Part shown: positions 46,704 to 55,283 of the stretch, piece after piece
Layout: the number at the start of each line of letters is the position of its first letter
Numbering within the stretch: position 1 is the first letter of the stretch
Assembly: GCA_900539675.1 (NCBI GenBank)
Contig: UQDJ01000001.1
Coordinates: 1 to 64,000 of the forward strand
Direction of reading: 5' to 3'
From: an uncultured Coriobacteriaceae bacterium
Lineage (GTDB): Bacteria > Actinomycetota > Coriobacteriia > Coriobacteriales > Eggerthellaceae
Length of the DNA stretch: 64,000 nucleotides
Notes under the pieces: model-generated
Told to the model about the DNA's origin: nothing
Database searches by the model: none
What the model saw: the letters and a program-made list of their open reading frames with translations, nothing else
Program-made: the position numbers and the translations under genes

Positions 46704-46779
46704 TTTGTAAGCACATAGTTTGTAACAAAGCCCGCTGTAGCCGATACAATAGTCACATCCATAAAGGAGGAGGGATCAC

Positions 46780-48258
46780 ATGAATAACATCCACGACCTG
46801 CGTTCCGCAATTGATTTTCTGCGTGAGATACCAGGTCAGCTTGTTGAAACCGACGTTGAGGTAAACCCCGAAGCCGAATTGTGCGGCGTATATCGCTATG
46901 TTGGTTCGGGCGGCACGGTAAAGCGCCCCACCAAAGAGGGCCCGGCAATGATTTTCAACAACATCAAAGGACACCCCGACGCTCGAGTAATTATCGGTGT
47001 GCTGGCAAGTCGCAAGCGCGTTGCCCGCATGCTGGACGCCGACCCGCGTCGTTTGGGCTTCTTGCTTAATGAAGCAGTGCTCAACCCCGTGGCTCCAAAA
47101 GAAGTGCCTGCAAGCGAAGCGGTATGCCAAGAAGTAGTGCATTACGCCGATGAAGAAGGATTTGACATTCGCAAGCTGGTTCCTGCACCCACCAATACGC
47201 CTGAAGATGCCGGCCCTTACATCACCCTGGGTCTGTGCTATGCGCATGACCCCGAATCCGGCGTTCACGATGTAACCATTCATCGCATGTGTCTGCAAAG
47301 CAAAGATGAAATTTCTATCTACATGGTGCCTGGTGCCCGCCACATTGGCACCTTCTACGAGCATGCCGAAAAATTGGATAAGCCCTTGCCTATTTCTATC
47401 AGCATTGGCGTAGACCCTGCTATCGAATTGGCTACCTGCTTTGAGCCTCCAACGACCCCTTTGGGTTACGATGAGCTGTGTGTCGCAGGTGCCCTGCGCA
47501 AGCAACCGGTTCCGCTGGCAAAATGCTTAACAGTCGATGAATACTGCATCGCTCATGCAGAATATGTCATTGAAGGCGAAATCTTACCGGGCAAGCGCGT
47601 AGCCGAAAACCAGAATAGCCACACCGGAAAAGCTATGCCAGAATTCCCGGGATATACCGGACCTGCCAACCCAGCCTTACCTATCATCAAGGTCAAGGCG
47701 GTTACCACCCGCAAAAACCCCATTATGCAAACCTGCATTGGTCCTTCTGAAGAACATGTGTCTATGGCAGGCATTCCAACAGAGGCCAGCATTATCCAGA
47801 TGATCGAAGACGCCATGCCTGGCCGTCTACAAAACGTGTATTGCGCAAGCCCAGGTGGCGGCAAGTTTATGGCGGTGCTTCAGATCAAAAAGAGCGCACC
47901 TTCCGATGAAGGACGTCAGCGTCAGATGGCCCTGTTGGCATTCAGCGCCTTTAGCGAGCTGAAAAACGTCATTCTGGTTGATGAAGATGTTGACCCGTTT
48001 GACCTTAACGACGTAGTGTGGGCAATGAATACCCGCATGCAGGGAGATGCTGACATCATAACCATCCCGGGCGTTCGCTGCCATCCGCTAGATCCTTCGA
48101 ATGATCCCAGCTGTTCTCCTTCCATCAGAGACCATGGCATCGCCTGCAAAACCATCTTTGACTGCACGGTACCTTATGATCAAAAGGATCACTTTGAACG
48201 CTGCAAGTTTCTGGAGCTTGATCCTAAGCACTGGTTGCCGGATTATGATTTCGAGTAG
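46780..48258 (+). CDS. lpdC: UbiD-family decarboxylase (gallate/protocatechuate type)
   Basis: 492 residues, the length of LpdC and AroY-type enzymes. It should remove the carboxyl group from an aromatic or hydroxybenzoic acid with prenyl-FMN, giving for example pyrogallol from gallate. Seen: an N-terminal DLRSAIDFLREIPGQLV, the prFMN/Mn region with THDVTIHRM-like sequence (GVHDVTIHRMCLQS, about 166-179) and HIGTFYEHAE, and the central ELCVAGALRKQPVPL with the E...E acid pair in VDEYCIAHAEYVIEGEILPG, where the family's catalytic E-R-E set lies. The neighbours lpdD and ubiX complete the cofactor supply, which supports this subtype over a ubiquinone role. AGGAGGAGGG precedes the ATG. Confidence 0.88.
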   Translation: MNNIHDLRSAIDFLREIPGQLVETDVEVNPEAELCGVYRYVGSGGTVKRPTKEGPAMIFNNIKGHPDARVIIGVLASRKRVARMLDADPRRLGFLLNEAVLNPVAPKEVPASEAVCQEVVHYADEEGFDIRKLVPAPTNTPEDAGPYITLGLCYAHDPESGVHDVTIHRMCLQSKDEISIYMVPGARHIGTFYEHAEKLDKPLPISISIGVDPAIELATCFEPPTTPLGYDELCVAGALRKQPVPLAKCLTVDEYCIAHAEYVIEGEILPGKRVAENQNSHTGKAMPEFPGYTGPANPALPIIKVKAVTTRKNPIMQTCIGPSEEHVSMAGIPTEASIIQMIEDAMPGRLQNVYCASPGGGKFMAVLQIKKSAPSDEGRQRQMALLAFSAFSELKNVILVDEDVDPFDLNDVVWAMNTRMQGDADIITIPGVRCHPLDPSNDPSCSPSIRDHGIACKTIFDCTVPYDQKDHFERCKFLELDPKHWLPDYDFE

Positions 48259-48270
48259 GAGACTATCCCT

Positions 48271-48834
48271 GTGAATCGACTTGTTGTCGGCATAACGGGT
48301 GCAAGCGGCACGCCTTTGGCGTGCCGCTTTGTACACCAGCTCAAACAGTTTAGCGATGTAGAAGTAAACCTGGTGGCGTCCAAAAGCGCACGGTTAACTG
48401 CCCAATATGAAGCGCCTCAAGCTTTTGAACAGATGTTAGACGAAGCGGATGTAATCTATGACAACGCCCGCCTTGGCGAAGCTATTGCAAGCGGCACTTT
48501 CAAAACGCAGGGCATGGTTATCATTCCCTGCAGCATGAAAACTATCGCAGGTATTGCCAGCGGATACACCGACAACCTGGTCCTGCGTGCTGCCGATGTC
48601 ACCCTCAAAGAACAGCGAAAACTGGTCTTGGTGGCACGTGAAACGCCTCTCAACACCATTCATCTTCGCAATTTAGAATCTTTAGCATCTATCCCCGGCG
48701 TTAGTATTTTGCCGCCGATGATGACGTATTATCACCATCCCAAAAGCATTGAGGATATGGAAGATCAGATCATAGGGAAAATCTTTGATCGCTTCGATTT
48801 AGACTATCCACCCCTTTCCCGCTGGAAGGGTTAA
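48271..48834 (+). CDS. lpdB: UbiX-family flavin prenyltransferase
   Basis: 187 residues. It makes prenyl-FMN from reduced FMN and a C5 prenyl phosphate for the UbiD enzyme next door. Seen: GITGASGTPLACRF at 8-21 (FMN phosphate), IIPCSMKTIAGIASGYTDNLVLRAADVTLKEQRKL split over about 90-124 (flavin and prenyl-phosphate residues), VLVARETPLNTIHLRNL, and the PPMMTYYHHPKSIEDM Tyr/Arg-loop area. It has a GTG start with AGGAG nine bases upstream, 12 bp after ubiD; clearly one operon. Confidence 0.92.
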   Translation: MNRLVVGITGASGTPLACRFVHQLKQFSDVEVNLVASKSARLTAQYEAPQAFEQMLDEADVIYDNARLGEAIASGTFKTQGMVIIPCSMKTIAGIASGYTDNLVLRAADVTLKEQRKLVLVARETPLNTIHLRNLESLASIPGVSILPPMMTYYHHPKSIEDMEDQIIGKIFDRFDLDYPPLSRWKG

Positions 48835-49040
48835 TGAAGCGCGCCCGCATTGTCTTTATCAGATGCAACGCACCTTTGGACAAACAGCGCTTTTGCGCTT
48901 TGCACGTTGTCCTCTTTGTGCTTTGCAAGCTGCGCCCTTTTGTGGGCAGGCACAACTGTTCACTCTTCCTGTGTCCTGACTGTTCACTCTTTGCGCCCTG
49001 ATGCTGGAAGGATTCACGCGCTTTAACCCTAGGAGCATAC

Positions 49041-49562
49041 ATGCACTACATCAGCCACTATCCATCTCCTCTGGGCACAATTCTTCTTGCTGCAGACGAA
49101 ATTGGACTGACCGGCCTGTGGTTTGAAGGACAAAAACATTTCGCCCTTCACTTAGATACCCCCTGTACAGAAAAGAACATACCTCTTTTTGATCAGACCG
49201 CTCATTGGCTCGATGTTTATTTTTCGGGTAAAGAACCTTCCTTTAGCGTTCCACTCCATTTCATTGGAACGCCCTTCCAAAAGGACGTATGGAATATTCT
49301 TTGCACTATTCCCTATGGCCGCATTACTACCTACGGCGAAATTGCAAAGCTCATCGCTACCAAACACAAGATCGATCGCATGTCTGCGCAAGCAGTAGGT
49401 GCCGCGGTTGGTCGCAATCACATCTCTATCATTGTTCCCTGCCATCGCGTCGTGGGGGCCAATGGCAACCTGACAGGATACGCGGGCGGCATTGACAGAA
49501 AAGCGGCCCTTCTCGCACTGGAAAACGCCGACACACAGCGGGTGTTTATGCCCCACGCATAA
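49041..49562 (+). CDS. ogt: Methylated-DNA--protein-cysteine methyltransferase
   Basis: 173 residues. It removes alkyl groups from O6-alkylguanine in DNA onto its own cysteine. The N-terminal part has LGTILLAADEIGLTGLWF. The C-terminal domain shows GTPFQKDVWNILCTIPYGRITTYGEIA (HTH and Tyr finger), AQAVGAAVGRNHISIIVPCHRVVG with the acceptor Cys in PCHR, and the closing NLTGYAGGIDRKAALL. It is a separate gene about 200 bp after lpdB. The gap contains no gene but has CTGTTCACTCTT twice. Confidence 0.95.
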   Translation: MHYISHYPSPLGTILLAADEIGLTGLWFEGQKHFALHLDTPCTEKNIPLFDQTAHWLDVYFSGKEPSFSVPLHFIGTPFQKDVWNILCTIPYGRITTYGEIAKLIATKHKIDRMSAQAVGAAVGRNHISIIVPCHRVVGANGNLTGYAGGIDRKAALLALENADTQRVFMPHA

Positions 49563-49647
49563 CGCCCTTTAAAGCAATACCCCATTTAAGCGATACACCG
49601 CTTATAAAGAGATACGGCACCTCTTAAAAGATGCGCCACTGTTAAGA

Positions 49648-49669
49648 GGTGCGCCATGCTCGGCGCACC
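49648..49669 (-). mobile_element. Short relic matching the group II intron 5' end
   Basis: The 19 bases GCGCCATGCTCGGCGCACC at 49651-49669 are identical to 6676-6694, the 5' end of the intron at 5660-6693, in the same (minus) orientation. After that the sequences part. Together the bases make a perfect eight-pair hairpin. As with the other copy, terminator-like DNA ending in TCTTTTGTTG lies just upstream on the minus strand, so this may be a remnant of a second insertion. A chance or palindrome-driven match cannot be excluded. Confidence 0.4.
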
Positions 49670-49708
49670 AACAAAAGACCCGCAAGATACCCCTGCTGTA
49701 GCGCACAC

Positions 49709-49745
49709 AAAAGACCCCGCGAGACGTGCACTCACGGGGTCTTTT
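49709..49745. terminator. Bidirectional terminator between ogt and the permease gene
   Basis: AAAAGACCCCG (49709-49719) pairs perfectly with CGGGGTCTTTT (49735-49745). The A and T runs on the two sides let it serve the plus-strand ogt transcript and the minus-strand permease transcript alike. Confidence 0.9.
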
Positions 49746-49786
49746 AAAAACTTCGGATAAGTTTGCTTGTCAAGCTATAACGTTAG

Positions 49787-51253
49787 TTACTTCTTAACAG
49801 GCTCTTCTTCGTCCTTCAGTGTACCAGCTTTAGCAGCTGCCATGCGCTCATGGAGAGCCTGCAGCTGACGTTCAGTTTCTTCGTCTTCAATACGCTGCAG
49901 TTCCTTGTTGTACGCATAGTCGTCGCGGATCTTGTCATTATCGCTAATGAGCAAGTACAGCACGATTGCGGCAACGAAGCCAACACCGCCACCACGGGCA
50001 ATGATGAAGCCGGCGATCATGCCAGACATGCCCTTGTCCAGGTCGTCGCGGACCAGACGGAAGCAAATCTGAGCGCACAGCCAGCCCTGAATCAGCAGTA
50101 CTACTACGAGCAATGCTGCGGAAGCTGCCAAGGATGCCTCATACAGAGGATAGATGAACAGACCAACTACGGTGAAGATCAGGTTGGTACCAGAACCATC
50201 GTAGATGGAGTCCATGCCCTGACGGTCAGACTGCTGATAACGTGCGTAAGTAGCTACGCAGTAAGGAGCAGACAGAGGACCAGCAAGTGCCGGATACGGA
50301 GCGAAGAGACCAAGCAACAGGTTACGCAAACCACAAATAACGTTGGTGCGGTTCGGGTCGAATTCGATGTATTCGTCATCGCGAACTGCCTGCAGACCGA
50401 GCTGCTGAACGGTTACGAAGTCGCCGTATGCGATAACCCAAGCAACTACAGCATAGGGCAGAGCGTTAACCCATACCATCGGGTCGGCAGCAAAGCCAAT
50501 GAACAGAGGCGATACTACATGGAACATAGCCATGAAATCTGGCACCTTCAGGATTTCACCAGACCAGTTGAACTGGAATTCGCCAGCTGCACCACCGAGT
50601 ACCAACAGAGCAATAACTGCCCACAAGAAGCTGTAGTTACCAAGAATGGCAACAAAGCGGTTGGTGCTCATGTACTTACGTACACGCCTGGAGAACATCA
50701 GCAAGAATACAACAACCAAACCGCCAAGGCAGCCAACGGTTACGGTGTCAACTGCGCCGCCCTGAGTCAGGCGAACAGCTACTGCGTTGACGCCAGCGCC
50801 CAGTACGATACCTGCTTTAATGGCAGGTGGTACCAGCGTGTTGAGCTTCTTGGAAAGGCCTGTTGCACCCAATATGATGAACATCGCCGCCAATTCTAGT
50901 TCTATGGCAGTGAGCATCTGTAATCGAGCAACGCCAGGTTCAAGAGATTCCAAGAACACAACGATGATTGACATTGCCGGTGTAATCCAACCACAAATGG
51001 AAGGCTCACCTAACAGCCAGTTCAGAGTATAACAACTCGTTTCAAATACAACCAAAGCCCATGCTACTTCAGGATCCAATCCCAACGTAGAAATAAGAAC
51101 TGCCAGAGCGCCGTAAGAAGTACAAGCGTTCATCAAGCCCGTTACTACTTCCGGTGGGGAAATCTTGAAGTGAATGAATGGTAGACGAATACGGAAGATC
51201 CAAAGCTTCCAGCAAGGCTGAATACCGCCGTACTCGCGCTTAAGCATAGCCAT
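49787..51253 (-). CDS. Polytopic membrane permease (NCS2-like), substrate unknown
   Basis: 488 residues with about a dozen hydrophobic segments, for example MFIILGATGLSKKL, LGGLVVVFLLMFSRRV and AAIVLYLLISDND. The sequence LGAGVNAVAVRLTQGG and a later AYGDFVTVQQLGLQAVRDDEYIEFDPNRTNVICGL have the organisation of the nucleobase/ascorbate (NCS2) and related sulfate/dicarboxylate permease folds, with half-helix Gly-rich motifs (GLFAPYPALAGPLSAPYC). I cannot name the substrate. The C-terminal 60 residues are a charged, probably coiled cytoplasmic tail (KELQRIEDEETERQLQALHE). It stands alone on the minus strand with a bidirectional terminator after it. GAGGGG lies before the ATG. Confidence 0.75.
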   Translation of the reverse strand: MAMLKREYGGIQPCWKLWIFRIRLPFIHFKISPPEVVTGLMNACTSYGALAVLISTLGLDPEVAWALVVFETSCYTLNWLLGEPSICGWITPAMSIIVVFLESLEPGVARLQMLTAIELELAAMFIILGATGLSKKLNTLVPPAIKAGIVLGAGVNAVAVRLTQGGAVDTVTVGCLGGLVVVFLLMFSRRVRKYMSTNRFVAILGNYSFLWAVIALLVLGGAAGEFQFNWSGEILKVPDFMAMFHVVSPLFIGFAADPMVWVNALPYAVVAWVIAYGDFVTVQQLGLQAVRDDEYIEFDPNRTNVICGLRNLLLGLFAPYPALAGPLSAPYCVATYARYQQSDRQGMDSIYDGSGTNLIFTVVGLFIYPLYEASLAASAALLVVVLLIQGWLCAQICFRLVRDDLDKGMSGMIAGFIIARGGGVGFVAAIVLYLLISDNDKIRDDYAYNKELQRIEDEETERQLQALHERMAAAKAGTLKDEEEPVKK

Positions 51254-52033
51254 GGCCTAACCCCTCTCTCCTCGCATGCAGCCTTTAGCTGCAGTGGAAT
51301 GATCGACCATCTTTTCCTCCTTAATTGATTCACACCGAAGACGAAAGTCTGTGCACGTTACTTAGGTCTAGTCGGTGTGTCTCCACGGAAAGTGGCTGAT
51401 CGAGAAGAGTTCTGCTTCATTTGGCTTCAATACAGGTGCTTTATGCAGATGCAGTACGCTAATGCGTATAGAGGCAAAACCAAACGGAAATCCCCTCGCA
51501 ACTCCCTTTCCCATGAAGATGGTCCCTACTTGAGTGCTTTCTTCACTGTTGTCATCCCCCTTTGGACAATACAGCGAATTGGACGAAAGGCTCGGGTACA
51601 AATATACACATCGGCCTAAAGTGTTACTAATCAATAATGAACATGTTATAAATAGCAAACAACAATATTATTCATAGCGACTATCAGTTATCCCTTTATT
51701 CATAGTTTGTACTATTGAGTTATATATGAATAACGCATGAGCTTCTGTCATTTGAGCCTTTTTCAATCGGTTTAATAAGATCAATTACTGCTGCTTCCAT
51801 AGTTAGGATTAATACAACTTTTTGATAAGTGAGCCATTTACCCTCAAAAGCGTGAACGTGTTTCTTGACGAATATTTTTTCGTCCCGTACCGTTTTCTTT
51901 ATTGTTTAGTTGTGAGGGGATTTGCTGCTTTAATTGAGGGTTTTCGCACCATGCGAGAACAGCAGAAAATGCTTGCACAAAGGTTAAACCCCAACAGTTC
52001 TTAACTTGAGAGGGAGAAAGAGAGCAGTATGAG
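51254..52033. other. Noncoding 0.78 kb between divergent transporter genes, with repeated sites
   Basis: No believable gene is seen. TTATTCATAG occurs at 51668-51677 and 51696-51705, and inverted (TATGAATAA) at 51725-51733: a likely operator cluster. Nearer the plus-strand transporter, GAACGTGTTTC (51854-51864) runs into TTGACG (51865-51870), matching the arrangement before the next transporter gene; a GTGAGGGG stretch follows at about 51910. On the permease side, GCAGC-CTTTA-GCTGC forms a small hairpin near 51280. Confidence 0.5.
51854..51893 (+). promoter_or_regulatory. Candidate promoter of the first ArsB/NhaD transporter
   Basis: TTGACG at 51865-51870 directly follows GAACGTGTTTC. The 17-base spaced -10 position reads TACCGT, which is weak. 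The support is the strong likeness to the promoter region of the paralogous gene (53565-53603). Confidence 0.4.
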
Positions 52034-53320
52034 ATGTTTGCCTTAACCACTGCCCAAATCATTGCGATTGTGATCTTCATTGTCGTAATGGTCTTGATCG
52101 TAAGTGAGAAGGTGCACCGAACCGTAGCGGCCCTCGCTGGCGCCGTAGCACTTATTCTCACCGGAGTTGTAACGTTCGACATTGGTGTTGAACACATTGA
52201 CTTCGGCACGTTAGGTGTTCTTGTCGGCATGATGATCTTTGTTGCCGTCGTTAAAAATTCAGGTATTTTCGAATATCTGGCCATTAAAGCGGCAAAGGCC
52301 GCCAAAGGTAACCCCTGGATGATTATGGTGCTGTTCTGCCTGATCACCGCTGTGCTTTCGGCATTCTTAGACAACGTAACCACCGTTCTTTTGATTGGTC
52401 CGGTTACCTACACCGTATGTAAGATGCTAGAAGTTAACCCAATCCCGTTCTTTATTACCGAAATCATCGCGTCCAACGTCGGTGGTACCGCAACTTTGAT
52501 TGGCGACCCACCAAACATCATGATTGGTTCTGCAACGGGTCTGACCTTCTTTGACTTCTTGATGTACGACGGTCCTGCCGTATTAATCATCTTGGTTGTT
52601 GCTATAGGCTTGTTCTATTTGCTCTACGGCAAGAAGATGGGCGTGGCAGCCGAAAAGCAACAAGCCATCATGACGCTTCATGCTCATGAAGCTATTAAAA
52701 GCAAGTCTTTATTCACCAAGAGCGTCGTGATGATTGTTCTGGTGGCCATCGCTTTTGTTATTCATGGCTGGGTTCATGTTGAACCTAGTGTGGTTGCCCT
52801 TGCCGCCGCAGCAGTTATGATGCTGATCAGTCGCGCTCATGTTGAAGAAACCCTAGAAGATGTTGAATGGGCAACGATCGGCTTTTTTGCCGGCCTGTTT
52901 GTGGTAGTAGGCGGCTTAGCTGAAACCGGCGTTATTGAAATGCTGGCTTACGCTCTGATCGATGCAACTGGCGGCGATATGCTGATCACTATTGTGGTGT
53001 TGGTCTGGGCATCTGCTATCGTGTCGTCTTTCCTGGACAACATCCCCATGGTTGCAACTTTGATTCCTATCATCCAGACCATGCAGGCCACCGGCATTGA
53101 CGTTATGCCTTTGTGGTGGGCCGTATCTCTGGGCGCTTGCATCGGCGGTATCGGCACCCTGATCGGCGCTTCGGCCAATGTAGTATTAGCAGGCATGTCC
53201 ACCAAGTATGGTCATCCCATCACCTTTATGGAATACACCAAAGTTGGCTTCCCGATGATGCTGGTATTCACTGCCATCGCCTGTGCTTACCTGGTACTCC
53301 GCTTCGTTGTTCTGGCGTGA
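52034..53320 (+). CDS. ArsB/NhaD-type ion transporter (first paralogue)
   Basis: 428 residues and 10-12 membrane helices in two inverted halves. Each half has the ion-transporter-superfamily fingerprint: SAFLDNVTTVLLIGPV followed by NVGGTATLIGDPPNIMIG in the first, and SSFLDNIPMVATLIPII followed by GGIGTLIGASANVVLAG in the second. The order suits the ArsB/NhaD/CitM group (Na+/H+ exchange, arsenite or organic-acid transport). The ion or acid carried cannot be read from the sequence. It is followed by its own strong terminator and by a gene for a protein of the same length and very similar sequence, so the pair arose by tandem duplication. Confidence 0.88.
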   Translation: MFALTTAQIIAIVIFIVVMVLIVSEKVHRTVAALAGAVALILTGVVTFDIGVEHIDFGTLGVLVGMMIFVAVVKNSGIFEYLAIKAAKAAKGNPWMIMVLFCLITAVLSAFLDNVTTVLLIGPVTYTVCKMLEVNPIPFFITEIIASNVGGTATLIGDPPNIMIGSATGLTFFDFLMYDGPAVLIILVVAIGLFYLLYGKKMGVAAEKQQAIMTLHAHEAIKSKSLFTKSVVMIVLVAIAFVIHGWVHVEPSVVALAAAAVMMLISRAHVEETLEDVEWATIGFFAGLFVVVGGLAETGVIEMLAYALIDATGGDMLITIVVLVWASAIVSSFLDNIPMVATLIPIIQTMQATGIDVMPLWWAVSLGACIGGIGTLIGASANVVLAGMSTKYGHPITFMEYTKVGFPMMLVFTAIACAYLVLRFVVLA

Positions 53321-53346
53321 CCCTGACGGCCACAAACCTCGTCATC

Positions 53347-53376
53347 AAAACCCCGCTGCGATATAGCGGGGTTTTT
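53347..53376 (+). terminator. Terminator of the first transporter gene
   Basis: AAAACCCCGCT (53347-53357) pairs with AGCGGGGTTTT (53365-53375) and runs into a T tract, 27 bases after the stop. Confidence 0.92.
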
Positions 53377-53564
53377 TGTTGCAGTAACGCCATATCTTCC
53401 CCCTTGATCATACCCCCTATGAAATTCTTCATTTTGATCAGGAGAATGTTCCGTCAGCCGGCTATTTATTACAGCTAACGTATTAATTAATGACCTGAAA
53501 ACCTTATAGATGCATTATTGCTATATGGGCTTGATTCATATCCTTACGCTATCGATTTATAGGT

Positions 53565-53603
53565 GAACGTGTTCTTGACAGCAAATGAACGCGTTCTTAT
53601 TTT
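53565..53603 (+). promoter_or_regulatory. Promoter with two palindromic decamers before the second transporter
   Basis: TTGACA (53575-53580), a 17-base spacer and TATTTT (53598-53603) form a fair promoter. The palindromes GAACGTGTTC (53565-53574) and GAACGCGTTC (53587-53596) flank the -35 box with centres 22 bp apart, two helical turns, as expected for a dimeric repressor bound on one face. The first transporter has the related GAACGTGTTTC in the same place. Confidence 0.6.
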
Positions 53604-53625
53604 TTAATAGGGGGGGATCATTGGT

Positions 53626-53653
53626 AAAAGAAGGCTTTAGTCCTTCTTTTTCT
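53626..53653 (+). terminator. First leader hairpin with T tract
   Basis: AAAAGAAGG (53626-53634) pairs with CCTTCTTTT (53642-53650), continuing into T-rich sequence. It lies downstream of the promoter and 160 bases before the gene. Confidence 0.6.
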
Positions 53654-53696
53654 TATGTGCAATCACACCTTGAATATGACAGTTAAAGCTGAACAT

Positions 53697-53737
53697 CCCT
53701 CACAACCGCTTGCAGAGCCGCGATTGTGAGGGGTTTT
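53697..53737 (+). terminator. Second leader hairpin with T tract (possible attenuator)
   Basis: CCCTCACAA (53697-53705) pairs with TTGTGAGGG (53724-53732), followed by GTTTT. The GTGAGGGG half recurs in the leader of the first transporter gene, although its pairing partner there is less clear. Confidence 0.6.
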
Positions 53738-53811
53738 ACTACTTCAAGGCATGCGATTACACACAATAGCCCTGAATGTATAAGAAGTTATGAGGATAAA
53801 GGAGGTTGAGC

Positions 53812-55098
53812 ATGCCTGAACTAACAACCCCACAGATCATTTCTATCGTGGTCTTTATTGTGGTGTTTGCTCTGATCATTTCAGAAAAGGTTCATCGTAC
53901 TGTTGCCGCGCTTGCGGGCGCCGTTGTGCTGATCTTACTGGGCATTATGGATTTCAATACCGGCATGACGCACATCGACTTCGGCACGCTTGGCGTTTTG
54001 ATCGGTATGATGATCTTTGTGGCTGTGGTTAAACAGTCGGGTATTTTCGAATACGTGGCTATTCAAACCGCCAAGATAGCCAAAGGCAACCCTTGGGTTA
54101 TCATGGTGCTGTTCACCATCATCACGGCTGTGCTATCAGCATTCTTGGATAATGTCACCACGGTTCTTCTGATTGGTCCGGTTACCTTTACGGTATGCAA
54201 GATGCTAGAAATGAGCCCGGTCCCCTTCTTTATCACAGAGATTATGGCTTCTAACATCGGTGGTACCGCAACACTTATTGGCGATCCGCCAAATATCATG
54301 ATTGGCTCTGCTGCAAATCTGACGTTCATGGACTTCTTGAACTACAACGGTCCCGCAATTATTCTGGTAATGCTTGCGGCCCTTGGAATGTTTTATCTTT
54401 TGTACGGGCGCGGCATGTCCGCTTCAACCGCCGATCGCGAACACGTTATGGAAATGAATGCGAACGAAGCAATCAAAAGCAGGTCGCTGTTCCATAAAAG
54501 CGTTGTTATGACCCTTTTGGTCGCCGTTGCCTTCGTTACTCACAGTATGTTCAACGTGGAACCGAGTGTGGTAGCCCTCACCGCAGCTGCCGTTATGCTT
54601 CTTATTAGCCAAGCAGAAATTGAAAAAGTTCTTGTTGATGTTGAATGGGCAACGATCGGCTTCTTTGCTGGCTTATTCATTGTTGTTGGCGGCTTAGTAG
54701 AAACCGGCGTTATCAACATGCTGGCAAATGCCCTTATTGAAGTGACGGGTGGACATATGATGATCACCATCATCGTACTCACCTGGGCATCAGCAATCAT
54801 TTCGTCCTTCTTAGACAACATCCCCATGGTTGCAACCTTGATTCCTATTCTGATTGCCATGGAAAGCTCGGGCGTGGATATTATGCCTTACTGGTGGTCC
54901 ATTTCACTGGGTGCTTGCATCGGCGGCATCGGTACGCTCATTGGCGCTTCGGCCAACGTTGTTCTGTCTGGCATGTCAGGACGCTATGGCTATCCCATTA
55001 CGTTTATGCAATACACCAAGACAGCGTTCCCAATGATGATCGTATTTACGGCTATCTGTTGTGGCTACCTGATCTTGCGCTTCTGCGTATTTGCCTAA
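53812..55098 (+). CDS. ArsB/NhaD-type ion transporter (second paralogue)
   Basis: 428 residues from the ATG at 53812 (GGAGG six bases upstream); a TTG two codons earlier is in frame but badly placed. It matches the preceding transporter almost throughout: SAFLDNVTTVLLIGPV, GGTATLIGDPPNIMIGSA, FFAGLFIVVGGLVETGVI, SSFLDNIPMVATLIPI and GTLIGASANVVLSGMS. The differences are spread over the whole length and concentrate in the central cytoplasmic loop (GRGMSASTADREHVMEMNA against GKKMGVAAEKQQAIMTLHA), which separates the two halves. Two copies with related promoters but possibly different leaders suggest different conditions of use or different substrates. A terminator follows at 55147-55180. Confidence 0.88.
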   Translation: MPELTTPQIISIVVFIVVFALIISEKVHRTVAALAGAVVLILLGIMDFNTGMTHIDFGTLGVLIGMMIFVAVVKQSGIFEYVAIQTAKIAKGNPWVIMVLFTIITAVLSAFLDNVTTVLLIGPVTFTVCKMLEMSPVPFFITEIMASNIGGTATLIGDPPNIMIGSAANLTFMDFLNYNGPAIILVMLAALGMFYLLYGRGMSASTADREHVMEMNANEAIKSRSLFHKSVVMTLLVAVAFVTHSMFNVEPSVVALTAAAVMLLISQAEIEKVLVDVEWATIGFFAGLFIVVGGLVETGVINMLANALIEVTGGHMMITIIVLTWASAIISSFLDNIPMVATLIPILIAMESSGVDIMPYWWSISLGACIGGIGTLIGASANVVLSGMSGRYGYPITFMQYTKTAFPMMIVFTAICCGYLILRFCVFA

Positions 55099-55146
55099 AT
55101 CGCACGCACGCAGCCCATCACGCGCCTCAAGTACGCGTACAATATA

Positions 55147-55180
55147 AGCCCTGTCACCTCTGCGGCGACAGGGCTTTTTT
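55147..55180 (+). terminator. Terminator of the second transporter gene
   Basis: AGCCCTGTC (55147-55155) pairs with GACAGGGCT (55167-55175), followed by TTTTT. Confidence 0.9.
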
Positions 55181-55283
55181 ATAAGGCGCTATGACTCAGC
55201 AGTTACCCTAAGATGCATGAGTTATAGCCTTGCCGTTTTGACATGGCAGTTTAAACACAACACGCCCATCGAAAGGAACATTC

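Larger units (their letters stand above)
53377..53811. other. Leader region of the second transporter: promoter, operators and two terminator-like hairpins
   Basis: No gene is seen. After the promoter (53575-53603) come two successive hairpins with T tracts, at 53626-53653 and 53697-53737. Two such structures between promoter and start codon suggest transcription attenuation, though the first could also stop antisense or read-through transcription. The stretch ends in a strong GGAGG six bases before the ATG at 53812. Confidence 0.5.

Noticed and set aside
49850..50899. Plus-strand frame of 349 codons opposite the permease gene
   Set aside because: Gln/Asn/Tyr-rich antisense of hydrophobic helices, with no start signal; a shadow.
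51368..51658. Minus-strand frame of 96 codons in the transporter intergenic region
   Set aside because: No ribosome site, mixed composition and no homology that I recognise.
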